Source: CADEER01 sp965216585 (lineage in GTDB: Bacteria > Desulfobacterota > Binatia > HRBIN30 > CADEER01). From it: 64,000 nucleotides of DNA. The stretch spans positions 1,798,001 to 1,862,000 of the forward strand of contig CBDCGC010000003.1 in NCBI GenBank assembly GCA_965216585.1, written 5' to 3'. Both the position numbers and the translations under genes were made by a program. The notes under the pieces were generated by a model. It was given only the letters and a program-made list of their open reading frames with translations, made no database searches and had not been told where the DNA came from. Within the stretch, counting starts at the first letter, position 1; the number at the start of each line of letters is the position of its first letter. Below, piece after piece: positions 40,574 through 48,485 of this stretch.

Positions 40574-42289
40574 CTAGCGACTCGGAACGAACGATACCGA
40601 GGAGCTACCGCCGCGCTCTCCGCGTACTTCGCGAATGCGCCGACCGTCGAGCTTGAGAATGAAGAGCTCGCGCCGCACACCGCCGGCGTCGAGAGTCGCC
40701 ACGCCGGCGGCGCCATCGAACCTTCCAATCGCCTGGACTGCATCGACGAGGCGGTCGCGCGAAGAGACCGTACCGGAGGAGAGTGCCTGCCGGACAATCA
40801 TCGCCGCGTCGTAGGCCTGCGCTTCGAGAATCCCCGGCGTGTGTCCGTGCTTGGCGCGATAGGCCGAAATGAACGCCTGCGTCGCCGGGCGTTGGCTACC
40901 GATGAAAAAGCCGTCGACGAAAACGGCACCGTCGAGAGCATCGGCCACCGCGCCCAACTGGCCCGGTTCGTGCCAGCCATTGCTACCGAGTAAGATGATA
41001 CCCGGGCGCGCTTCACGAAGAGCTCGAGCGAGGACACCGGCCGTCGACGCGTAGTCGGGAATGAACACCGCCTGCAGCCCATCGCCGTCGATCCAGCGCT
41101 GCAGGCTCAGTACTTCGACGGAGAATTCCTCCGCACCGGGCTCGTAGGCCAGCGCGCCGACGACGCGCCCCGCGCGCCGTTTCACCTCATCCTGAAACGC
41201 ATCAGAGAGCGCGGTTCCGTAAGCGTCGCGCGGAAACAGCACACCGAAACGGTGAATCCCCGCCACCCGCGTAGCGTACTCCGCGAGCTGCGCCGCCTGC
41301 ATCTGCCTCGTCATGGCAGCCTGCCAGACATAGCGACCGGCGACGGTGGCTCCCCGAGCGAGCGCAAGGAGAGGAATCCCGGATCGCTCGGCACGAGGGC
41401 TCACGACCTGCGCGACCTTCGAACGCAGCGGTCCGATGACACCGACGACCGAGCTGTCCTGGCCGAGTTCATCGAGGGCGGCACGCGCCGTCTGCACCTC
41501 ACCGCGAGTATCGCGCACCACCAGATCGATGCCGGTGTCGGCGAGGGCGAGCTCGACTCCCGCCAGCGACTTCTTGCCGTAGGCGGCGTACTTACCCGAG
41601 AGCGGCAACAGAACTCCCACCTTGTTTGCGAGCGCGCCGGTGGTATCGACCGATCGGGTTGGAGTCGGCGCAGAGACCGCGGTCGTATCGACGGCACGCG
41701 GCGTCGGCCGTTGCACGGGTGCATCACCGCGCATCGCTTCGTCGACGAGGGCGCGGATCTCGGGCGAGCTGACGGCGGCCCGGGCGCGCATGAGGGTGTC
41801 GGGTTGCATCGCACGGACGACATCAGCGATGCGGCGGCGCAACAAGACGCGACGCGGGCGTTCTGCTTTCTCGAAAGCGCGCTCCCAATAGTGAACGGCG
41901 CTGACCGAGTTGCCATGCGAGTATTCGGCGTCGCCGCGCAGCTCGTACACCTCGCGCCACTCATCATCGGGGTAACGGCGTTGCAACTCGTCGAGGGTGG
42001 CGATGCAGCGATCGTAGCGCTCGAGCTTCAGCTCGGCCTGAGCGAGCTTGAAGTAGGCTCGCGGAACGAGCTCACCGGCTTGATTCGAATCGATGAAGAT
42101 GCGGTATCCGTGCACCGCCCGGTCGTAGTGGCCGAGCTTGAAGGAGTCTTCGGCCTGGCGAAAGGGCAGCGGTGCAGTGTCGAGCGGCAGGCGCGAGGAG
42201 CCACAGCCCACCGCCAACAGCGCCAGGAAAAATACGAGGGACGATCCTGCTGCCTTGGTTCTCATGCAATGGGTCATGCAACGGCTCAT
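40574..42289 (-). CDS. LppC/LpoA-like lipoprotein: TPR plus periplasmic-binding domain
   Basis: 571 residues. Signal with lipobox (LLAVGC). Residues about 40-165 form TPR-like helical pairs (YDRAVHGYRIFIDSN, AYFKLAQAELKLERYDRCIATLDELQRRYP). A linker follows, then a type I periplasmic-binding fold from about 225 (KVGVLLPLSGKYAAYGKKSLAGVELAL, GPLRSKVAQVVSPRAERSGIPLLAL, VLFPRDAYGTAL, GILEAQAYDAAMIVRQAL). This build is that of LpoA/LppC, the outer-membrane activator of peptidoglycan synthase PBP1A, and also of some Leu/Ile-binding-like receptors. Starts at MSRC or at MRTK; the second is nearer the signal. Confidence 0.78.
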   Translation of the reverse strand: MSRCMTHCMRTKAAGSSLVFFLALLAVGCGSSRLPLDTAPLPFRQAEDSFKLGHYDRAVHGYRIFIDSNQAGELVPRAYFKLAQAELKLERYDRCIATLDELQRRYPDDEWREVYELRGDAEYSHGNSVSAVHYWERAFEKAERPRRVLLRRRIADVVRAMQPDTLMRARAAVSSPEIRALVDEAMRGDAPVQRPTPRAVDTTAVSAPTPTRSVDTTGALANKVGVLLPLSGKYAAYGKKSLAGVELALADTGIDLVVRDTRGEVQTARAALDELGQDSSVVGVIGPLRSKVAQVVSPRAERSGIPLLALARGATVAGRYVWQAAMTRQMQAAQLAEYATRVAGIHRFGVLFPRDAYGTALSDAFQDEVKRRAGRVVGALAYEPGAEEFSVEVLSLQRWIDGDGLQAVFIPDYASTAGVLARALREARPGIILLGSNGWHEPGQLGAVADALDGAVFVDGFFIGSQRPATQAFISAYRAKHGHTPGILEAQAYDAAMIVRQALSSGTVSSRDRLVDAVQAIGRFDGAAGVATLDAGGVRRELFILKLDGRRIREVRGERGGSSSVSFVPSR

Positions 42290-42393
42290 GGGCTCTCCGG
42301 GGCTCTCCGGTCACTCGTTCACGAAAGACCGGAGATACCGCACCAAAGACCTGGGTGCAAAAGCGCACATCGGCGCGCTGGCGCGCGACGGAG

Positions 42394-43500
42394 TCACTCG
42401 AACATCTCTTTGACCATGTCGAAGAATCCCTTCGACTGTGGGTGCACGTCCTCGCCGGCCAACTCGGCGAATTGCTTGAGCAGCTCTTTCTGTTTCTTGG
42501 AGAGTTTGGTCGGAGTTTCGACGTTCACGCGCACCAAGGTGTCGCCCTTGCCGTAGCCGCGCAGGTCGGGCGCACCCTTCCCCTTGAGGCGAAAGACCTT
42601 GCCCGACTGCGTCCCCGACGGGATCTTCATCTTGACCACACCGTGCGGTGTCGGCACCTCGATTTCGCTGCCGAGTGCCGCTTGCGTCATCGCAATCGGG
42701 GCCTCACAGATCACGTCGTTGCCGTCGCGGCGGAAGATCGGGTGCTCGCGCACGTGCAGCACGACATACAAGTCGCCCGCCGGTCCCCCGCGCTGGCCGC
42801 TCTCCCCTTCACCGCGCAGTTTCAGACGCGATCCGTGATCGACGCCGGCGGGAATCTTCACGCTGAGCGATTGTTGGCGGCGCACCGCGCCGGCGCCGCG
42901 GCACTCGGGGCACGGGTCGCGGATGACTGTGCCCGCCCCCTGACACTCGGCGCAGGTCCGCGCGATACTGAACAGCCCCTGTTGGTAGCGAACCTGGCCC
43001 GCGCCCGCGCAAGCCAGGCAGGTTTCACGCTCGCTGCCCTCACGCGTGCCCCTGCCGCCACACGGTTCGCAGGTCGCCAGGCGCGGTACCTCGATCTTCT
43101 TCTCGACACCAAAGATCGCCTCCTCGAAAGCGATCTCGAGGTCGTAGCGCAGATCTTCACCGCGACTGGCCCGATTGCCACCGCGACCGCGGCCACCACC
43201 GAAGAAGTCTCCGAAAATGTCACCAAAGATGTCCTCGAAGCCGGCGCCGCTGAAGTCGAATCCCCCGCCCTGTTCGAACGCCGCGTGGCCGAAGCGGTCG
43301 TACTGGCTGCGGCGTTCGGGGTCGCTCAGAACCTGATACGCTTCGGAGGCTTCTTTGAACCGCTCCTCAGCCGCCTTGTCGCCCGGATTGCGATCCGGGT
43401 GATGGCGCAAGGCGACCTTGCGATACGCTTTCTTGATGGTGTCGCCATCGGCGCCGCGATCGACCCCAAGGATTTCGTAGTAGTCTCGTTTCGTCGACAC
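42394..43500 (-). CDS. dnaJ: Chaperone DnaJ
   Basis: 368 residues from GTG 43500 with GGAG 5 bases upstream; residues above it are non-homologous. Order: J-domain (DYYEILGVDRGADGDTIKKAYRKVALRHHPDRNPG with HPD), Gly/Phe region, four CxxCxGxG zinc motifs (CEPCGGRG, CLACAGAG, CAECQGAG, CPECRGAG), and two C-terminal substrate-binding domains. It stimulates DnaK ATPase. A strong hairpin separates it from dnaK. Canonical in every respect. Confidence 0.95.
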   Translation of the reverse strand: MSTKRDYYEILGVDRGADGDTIKKAYRKVALRHHPDRNPGDKAAEERFKEASEAYQVLSDPERRSQYDRFGHAAFEQGGGFDFSGAGFEDIFGDIFGDFFGGGRGRGGNRASRGEDLRYDLEIAFEEAIFGVEKKIEVPRLATCEPCGGRGTREGSERETCLACAGAGQVRYQQGLFSIARTCAECQGAGTVIRDPCPECRGAGAVRRQQSLSVKIPAGVDHGSRLKLRGEGESGQRGGPAGDLYVVLHVREHPIFRRDGNDVICEAPIAMTQAALGSEIEVPTPHGVVKMKIPSGTQSGKVFRLKGKGAPDLRGYGKGDTLVRVNVETPTKLSKKQKELLKQFAELAGEDVHPQSKGFFDMVKEMFE

Positions 43501-43519
43501 AGCTTCTCCGCTAGGCGCG

Positions 43520-43553
43520 CGAAAGCCCTCCCGCAATGCGGTGAGGGCTTTCG
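43520..43553 (-). promoter_or_regulatory. Large intergenic hairpin between dnaK and dnaJ
   Basis: CGAAAGCCCTC (43520-43530) pairs perfectly with GAGGGCTTTCG (43543-43553); inside it CCGC and GCGG pair around AAT, with one bulged T. The leftward downstream side has no U-run (CGCGCGCC), so it is more likely an mRNA-processing or stability element that sets DnaJ below DnaK than a full terminator. Confidence 0.55.
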
Positions 43554-43583
43554 ATCAGATGGCAGGGCCGAGCATTCCGGCGA

Positions 43584-45509
43584 CTAATCGTTCACTTCCT
43601 CGAAATCGGCGTCGACGACGTCGTCTTCCGACTTGTCGCTTGCGCCGCCACCGCCTGCGCCATCGCCACCTGCATTCCCATCGGTGGGTCCGCCGCCCTG
43701 GGCTGCCGCCTGCGCGTACATCTTCTCGGCAAGCTTGTGCTGGGCCTGCATCAGCTTGTCGTTGGCAGCCTTGAGGGCCTGCGCATCGTCGCTTTCCAGA
43801 GCCGTCTTGGCCTCGGCCACGGCACTTTCGATCGCCGCTTTGTCCTCCGCCGCCAGCTCGCCGCCGTGCTCGCTCAGGTTCTTCTCGGTCTGGTGGACCA
43901 ACACATCGAGCTGATTGCGCGCTTCGGCCGCTTCGCGACGGCTGCGATCTTCGTCGGCGTGATCCTCCGCATCCTTGACCATGCGTTGGATTTCGTCCTC
44001 GCTGAGTCCGCTCGACGCGGTGATGCGAATCGACTGCTCCTTGCCCGTCCCCTTGTCCTTGGCGTGGACGTGGACGATGCCGTTGGCGTCGATGTCGAAC
44101 GTAACTTCGATCTGCGGCAGACCGCGCGGTGCGGGCGGAATGCCCTCGAGGTTGAACTGCCCGAGCATCTTGTTGCCCGAGGCCATCTCGCGCTCGCCCT
44201 GGTAGACGCTGATGGTCACGGCCGTCTGGTTGTCCGAGGCGGTCGAGAAGACCTGGCTCTTCTTGGTGGGAATCGTCGTATTCTTGTCGATCAGCCTGGT
44301 GAACACGCCACCCTGCGTCTCGATTCCCAACGACAGCGGCGTCACGTCGAGCAGCAACACGTCCTTGACGTCGCCCTTGAGGACACCGCCCTGGATTGCC
44401 GCGCCAATGGCCACCACTTCGTCTGGATTGACCCCCTTGCTCGGCTCTTTGCCGAAGAGCTTCTTCACTCTCTCTTGCACCGCCGGCATGCGAGTCATTC
44501 CACCGACCAGCACGACTTCGTTGATGTCACTGGCCGACAGACCGGCATCACTCGCAGCCACCTTGCAAGGCTCATCGAGCCGATCGAGCAAGTCCGCGCA
44601 CAGCGATTCCAGCTTGGCGCGCGAGAGCTTCATGGTCAGGTGCTTCGGCCCACTCTGATCGGCAGTGACGAACGGCAGATTGATGTCCGTTTCGGTGACC
44701 GTCGATAGCTCGCACTTCGCCTTCTCCGCCGCCTCCTTGAGGCGCTGCAGAGCCATGCGATCCTCGCGCAGGTCGATTCCTTGATCCTTCTTGAATTCAT
44801 CGGCGAGGTAGTCGATGACCTTTTGATCGAAGTCTTCACCGCCGAGATAGGTATCGCCGTTGGTCGCCTTCACCTCGAAGACACCGTCGCCGAGCTCGAG
44901 GACCGAGACATCGAAGGTGCCGCCACCGAGATCGAAAACGGCGATCTTCTCGTCCTTCTTCTTGTCCAAGCCGTAGGCCAGAGATGCCGCGGTCGGCTCG
45001 TTGATGATACGCAGCACGTCGAGGCCGGCGATGCGCCCGGCATCCTTCGTCGCCTGGCGCTGGCTGTCATTGAAATAGGCGGGAACTGTGATGACAGCCT
45101 CGGTTACCGGCTCTCCCAGATAGTCCTCCGCCGTCTGCTTCATCTTCTGCAGCACCAGGGCCGAAATCTCCTGCGGGCTATAGCTCTTGCCTCGCGCTTC
45201 GACCCAAGCGGCGCCGTTGTCGGCTTCGACGATCTTGTACGGCGACAGCGTCTTTGCCTTTTCCGTCTCCGGATCACTGAAGCGCCGGCCGATCAAACGC
45301 TTCACGGCATAAATCGTGTTCTCGGGATTGGTGACCGCCTGGCGGCGCGCAATCTGGCCAACCAAGCGTTCGCCGCTGTCGGCGAAGGCAACCACCGAGG
45401 GGGTCGTCCGGCTCCCTTCGGAGCTGGCGATCACCTTTGGCTCACCGCCTTCCATGACGGCGACACAAGAGTTCGTCGTTCCCAAATCAATTCCAATGAC
45501 CTTACCCAT
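43584..45509 (-). CDS. dnaK: Chaperone DnaK (Hsp70)
   Basis: 641 residues from ATG 45509. Begins MGKVIGIDLGTTNSCVAVMEGG; actin-fold ATPase motifs VFDLGGGTFDVSVLELG and VLVGGMTRMP; linker and substrate domain (DVLLLDVTPLSLGIETQGG); C-terminal Gly/Ala-rich lid with an acidic end (DVVDADFEEVND). Length is standard. Transcribed leftward after grpE; the 80-base gap before it shows no CIRCE element. Confidence 0.96.
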   Translation of the reverse strand: MGKVIGIDLGTTNSCVAVMEGGEPKVIASSEGSRTTPSVVAFADSGERLVGQIARRQAVTNPENTIYAVKRLIGRRFSDPETEKAKTLSPYKIVEADNGAAWVEARGKSYSPQEISALVLQKMKQTAEDYLGEPVTEAVITVPAYFNDSQRQATKDAGRIAGLDVLRIINEPTAASLAYGLDKKKDEKIAVFDLGGGTFDVSVLELGDGVFEVKATNGDTYLGGEDFDQKVIDYLADEFKKDQGIDLREDRMALQRLKEAAEKAKCELSTVTETDINLPFVTADQSGPKHLTMKLSRAKLESLCADLLDRLDEPCKVAASDAGLSASDINEVVLVGGMTRMPAVQERVKKLFGKEPSKGVNPDEVVAIGAAIQGGVLKGDVKDVLLLDVTPLSLGIETQGGVFTRLIDKNTTIPTKKSQVFSTASDNQTAVTISVYQGEREMASGNKMLGQFNLEGIPPAPRGLPQIEVTFDIDANGIVHVHAKDKGTGKEQSIRITASSGLSEDEIQRMVKDAEDHADEDRSRREAAEARNQLDVLVHQTEKNLSEHGGELAAEDKAAIESAVAEAKTALESDDAQALKAANDKLMQAQHKLAEKMYAQAAAQGGGPTDGNAGGDGAGGGGASDKSEDDVVDADFEEVND

Positions 45510-45590
45510 GTTGGGCCTCCTTCTCATCGCGCCGCGGCGACGACACCGCCATACCGGGCACGTGGTAGTTGTAGTTGAGCTCTCTCCGCA

Positions 45591-46169
45591 TCACTCTTCG
45601 TCCACCTGCGGACCGGTCGACACGCTCACTTGCGCCGCACGCAACAGTCGGTCGTGCAAGCGGTAGCCGCAGAGGAACTGCTCCGCGACGTGATTTGCCG
45701 CAACCGATGGATCGGGCAGCTGGGCCACCGCCTGGTGCCGTGCCGGATCGAAGACCTCGCCGGTGGCATCGAAGCGCTCCACGCCGTGCCGCTGCAAGGC
45801 TTCTCGAGCACCCTTCAAGACCATCTCCACGCCAGCCACCAGCGAGGTGCTCTCCTCGCTCGCCTTCGCGTGCTCGAGGGCGCGCTCGAGGTCGTCGACC
45901 ACCGTGAGCAGATCGCGCGCCAGCGGCTCGACGGCAAAACGCTCGCGCTCTCTGCGTTCGCGATGGGCCCGCTTCTTGAAATTCTCCAGCTCCGCCCGCT
46001 CGCGCAGATAGAGGTCTTGCGCCTCCTCGGCAGCCCGGCGTGCGGCGCTCAGCTCGTCGTCCGCCGCAGCCGGCGCATTTTCGGCGGCCGCCGCGGCCCC
46101 GAGACCACCCGCATCGCCGCCTTCGATGGGGGCTTCGAACGGTGCTGATTTTTCATCCTCGGACTTCAT
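45591..46169 (-). CDS. grpE: Nucleotide exchange factor GrpE
   Basis: 192 residues from ATG 46169 (GTG at 46175 possible). Acidic N-terminus, a long helix (ARRAAEEAQDLYLRERAELENFKKRAHRERRERERF), and the beta-domain motif HGVERFDATGEVFDPARHQAVAQ. The C-terminal half ends VSVSTGPQVDEE. It releases ADP from DnaK. It is divergent from recO with 114 bases between the starts; I found no TTAGCACTC/GAGTGCTAA (CIRCE) pair there. Confidence 0.94.
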   Translation of the reverse strand: MKSEDEKSAPFEAPIEGGDAGGLGAAAAAENAPAAADDELSAARRAAEEAQDLYLRERAELENFKKRAHRERRERERFAVEPLARDLLTVVDDLERALEHAKASEESTSLVAGVEMVLKGAREALQRHGVERFDATGEVFDPARHQAVAQLPDPSVAANHVAEQFLCGYRLHDRLLRAAQVSVSTGPQVDEE

Positions 46170-46283
46170 TATCACCCGGAATTTCTATATGTTGGCGAGG
46201 TTGACGGGACGCCGCTCAGAGAATGAGCAGGCGCCAAGCTAAGGATGATGCGGTGCTTGTCAACCGAGCGCCGCGAATCGGTC

Positions 46284-47039
46284 ATGGCAGAATCGCACAC
46301 CAGCGATGCGGTCGTCCTCCGCTGGCGATCGTACGGCGAAAGCGACAAAATCGTCACCTTTCTGACCCGCGACTTCGGCAAAGTCACGGGCATCGGCAAG
46401 GGAGCGAAGAACTCGCGCAGGCGTTTTCCGAATTCGCTCGAGTCGCTGGCCCGCGTCGTCGTGCGCTTCCGCCAGCGGCCGCAAGCCAGTCTCGCCTTTC
46501 TCGAAGGAGCTGAGCTTCGCGCGCAACCGGCGGATGGGATAGACGCCGAGAGACTGGCCTACGGGTCGTATCTGACCGAGCTCGTCGAGCATCTCACCGT
46601 CGAATGGAGTCCGGTCCACGGCACTTTCGATCTCTTGGAGGAGGCGCTCCAATCGCTCGCGGACGGCCCGGCGACCGCGGCATTCCTGCGCGCCTACGAG
46701 CTCAAGCTACTCCAGCGAGCCGGCTTCAATCCGCCTCTCGATGCCTGTCCGCGCTGCGACACCGAGCTGATCACCCTCGACGAGATCTGCTTCGTCCCGA
46801 CGCAAGGGACGTTCTGCTGTCCCACCTGCGACAGCAGCGGGCGCCCCACGCTGCCCGTCGCGCCCTCGTTGGTCGAGCGCCTGCAGTCCCTGCGAGCGCT
46901 TCCCCTCCAACGCTGTCGCGACGAATCGCTCGGTACCGACCGCGCGGACGCGGCGAAAGTGATGGGCGAGCTCATCGCCCTCCATCTCGTCCGCCCGCTG
47001 CAATCACCGCGGGCGATCGCTCAACTCACCTCCAAGTGA
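46284..47039 (+). CDS. recO: DNA repair protein RecO
   Basis: 251 residues from ATG 46284, where homology begins (SDAVVLRWRSYGESDKIVTFLTRDFGKVTGIGKGAKNSRRRF). OB-fold N-terminal domain; helical part; then a four-Cys zinc site (CPRC ... CCPTC). RecO loads RecA with RecF and RecR. Divergent from grpE. The 5' frame extension to 46245 lacks similarity. Confidence 0.93.
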   Translation: MAESHTSDAVVLRWRSYGESDKIVTFLTRDFGKVTGIGKGAKNSRRRFPNSLESLARVVVRFRQRPQASLAFLEGAELRAQPADGIDAERLAYGSYLTELVEHLTVEWSPVHGTFDLLEEALQSLADGPATAAFLRAYELKLLQRAGFNPPLDACPRCDTELITLDEICFVPTQGTFCCPTCDSSGRPTLPVAPSLVERLQSLRALPLQRCRDESLGTDRADAAKVMGELIALHLVRPLQSPRAIAQLTSK

Positions 47040-47137
47040 TTGCCGCTCAGGCGGGTGCATGCTACTCAGCACAACTTCGCTTTCGCCCTGAACGCGTGGC
47101 CGATCGCTGGCGCCACGGCGGAGATCCATCGCAGACA

Positions 47138-48478
47138 ATGGCCGACGTCACCATGGACAAGATCGTGAACCTCGCCAAACGACGCGGGTTCACCTTTCAA
47201 TCGAGCGAAATCTACGGCGGCCTCTCGAGCTGCTGGGACTACGGGCCGCTGGGAATCGCGCTCAAGCGCAACGTCAAGGACGCCTGGTGGCAGTCGATGG
47301 TCGAGTCGCGCGACGACATCGAGGGGATCGACTGCTCGATCCTGATGCACCCGCGGGTCTGGGAAGCCTCGGGGCACCTGGCGGGATTCACCGACCCACT
47401 GGTTGATTGCCGCACCTGCAAAGCTCGCTTTCGCGCCGATCACATGGATCAGGCCCAGTGCGCAAAAAAGCCGAGCAAGAAGGCGGGCGAGCACTCGGAG
47501 TGCGACCTCACCGATGCGCGCAGCTTCAATCTCATGTTCAAGACCTTCATGGGCCCGATGGAAGACACCGCCAGCACCGTCTTCATGCGGCCTGAAACGG
47601 CGCAGGGAATTTTCGTCAACTTTCAGAACATCCTGACGACGGCGCGCCAGCGCATCCCCTTCGGCATCGCCCAGATCGGCAAGTCCTTTCGCAACGAGAT
47701 TACGCCGGGGAACTTTCTCTTCCGCACCCGCGAGTTCGAACAAATGGAAATGGAGTTCTTCGTCAAACCGGGTGAGGACGAACACTGGTACGAGTACTGG
47801 TCGAACGAGCGCCTCGACTGGTACCGCCGCCTCGGTGTGCGCGATGAAAACTTGCGCCTGCGCGTACACGAGAAGGACGAGCTGGCGCACTACGCAAAGG
47901 CCTGTGTCGACGTCGAGTACAACTTCCCCATCGGCTGGTCGGAGCTCGAGGGAATCGCCAACCGCACCGACTTCGATCTGCGCCAACACGCGGAGCACAG
48001 CGGTAAAGACCTGCGCTTCTTCGACGAAGCGGCACGCGAACGCTACTTCCCCTACGTCATCGAGCCGGCAGCGGGCGCCGACCGTGCGACGTTGGCGATT
48101 CTCGCCGATGCCTTCGACGAGGACGAAGCCGACGGCGAAGCGCGTGTCGTGCTGCGCTTCCACCCCAAGCTGGCGCCGGTCAAGGTGGCCGTTCTGCCAC
48201 TGATGCGCAAAGAGGGGCAGCCCGAGCGCGCGCAAGAGCTGGCGGCGTCACTGCGACAGCACTTCACCGTTCAGTACGACCAGGCCGGCTCGATTGGCAG
48301 GCGTTACCGCAGGCAAGACGAAATCGGCACCCCCTTTGGCGTCACGGTCGATCACCAGACGGCCGAGGACGATACCGTGACCTTGCGCGACCGCGACACG
48401 ATGGAGCAGGAGCGCATCAAGATCGATGCCCTGGTCGCGGAGATCCAGACGCGAATCAACCGGCCGTGGCAGCGATAA
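47138..48478 (+). CDS. glyQS: Glycine--tRNA ligase (dimeric, class II)
   Basis: 446 residues from ATG 47138; the longer frame runs through recO in another phase and is not coding. Features: VNLAKRRGFTFQSSEIYGGLSSCWDYGPLGIALKRNVKDAWW, the zinc-site region CRTCKARFRAD, motif 2 with FRNEITPGNFLFRTREFEQMEMEFF, and a C-terminal anticodon-binding domain (AVLPLMRKEG, DRDTMEQERIK). Single-chain alpha2 enzyme as in Deinococcus, Gram-positives and many deltaproteobacteria, not the alpha2beta2 E. coli type. It is 98 bases after recO. Confidence 0.95.
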   Translation: MADVTMDKIVNLAKRRGFTFQSSEIYGGLSSCWDYGPLGIALKRNVKDAWWQSMVESRDDIEGIDCSILMHPRVWEASGHLAGFTDPLVDCRTCKARFRADHMDQAQCAKKPSKKAGEHSECDLTDARSFNLMFKTFMGPMEDTASTVFMRPETAQGIFVNFQNILTTARQRIPFGIAQIGKSFRNEITPGNFLFRTREFEQMEMEFFVKPGEDEHWYEYWSNERLDWYRRLGVRDENLRLRVHEKDELAHYAKACVDVEYNFPIGWSELEGIANRTDFDLRQHAEHSGKDLRFFDEAARERYFPYVIEPAAGADRATLAILADAFDEDEADGEARVVLRFHPKLAPVKVAVLPLMRKEGQPERAQELAASLRQHFTVQYDQAGSIGRRYRRQDEIGTPFGVTVDHQTAEDDTVTLRDRDTMEQERIKIDALVAEIQTRINRPWQR

Positions 48479-48485
48479 CGCGAGC

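Noticed and set aside
46170..46283. CIRCE operator or sigma-32 promoter before grpE
   Set aside because: No TTAGCACTC/GAGTGCTAA pair and no CTTGAA...CCCCAT pattern; only a weak TATAGA is seen.
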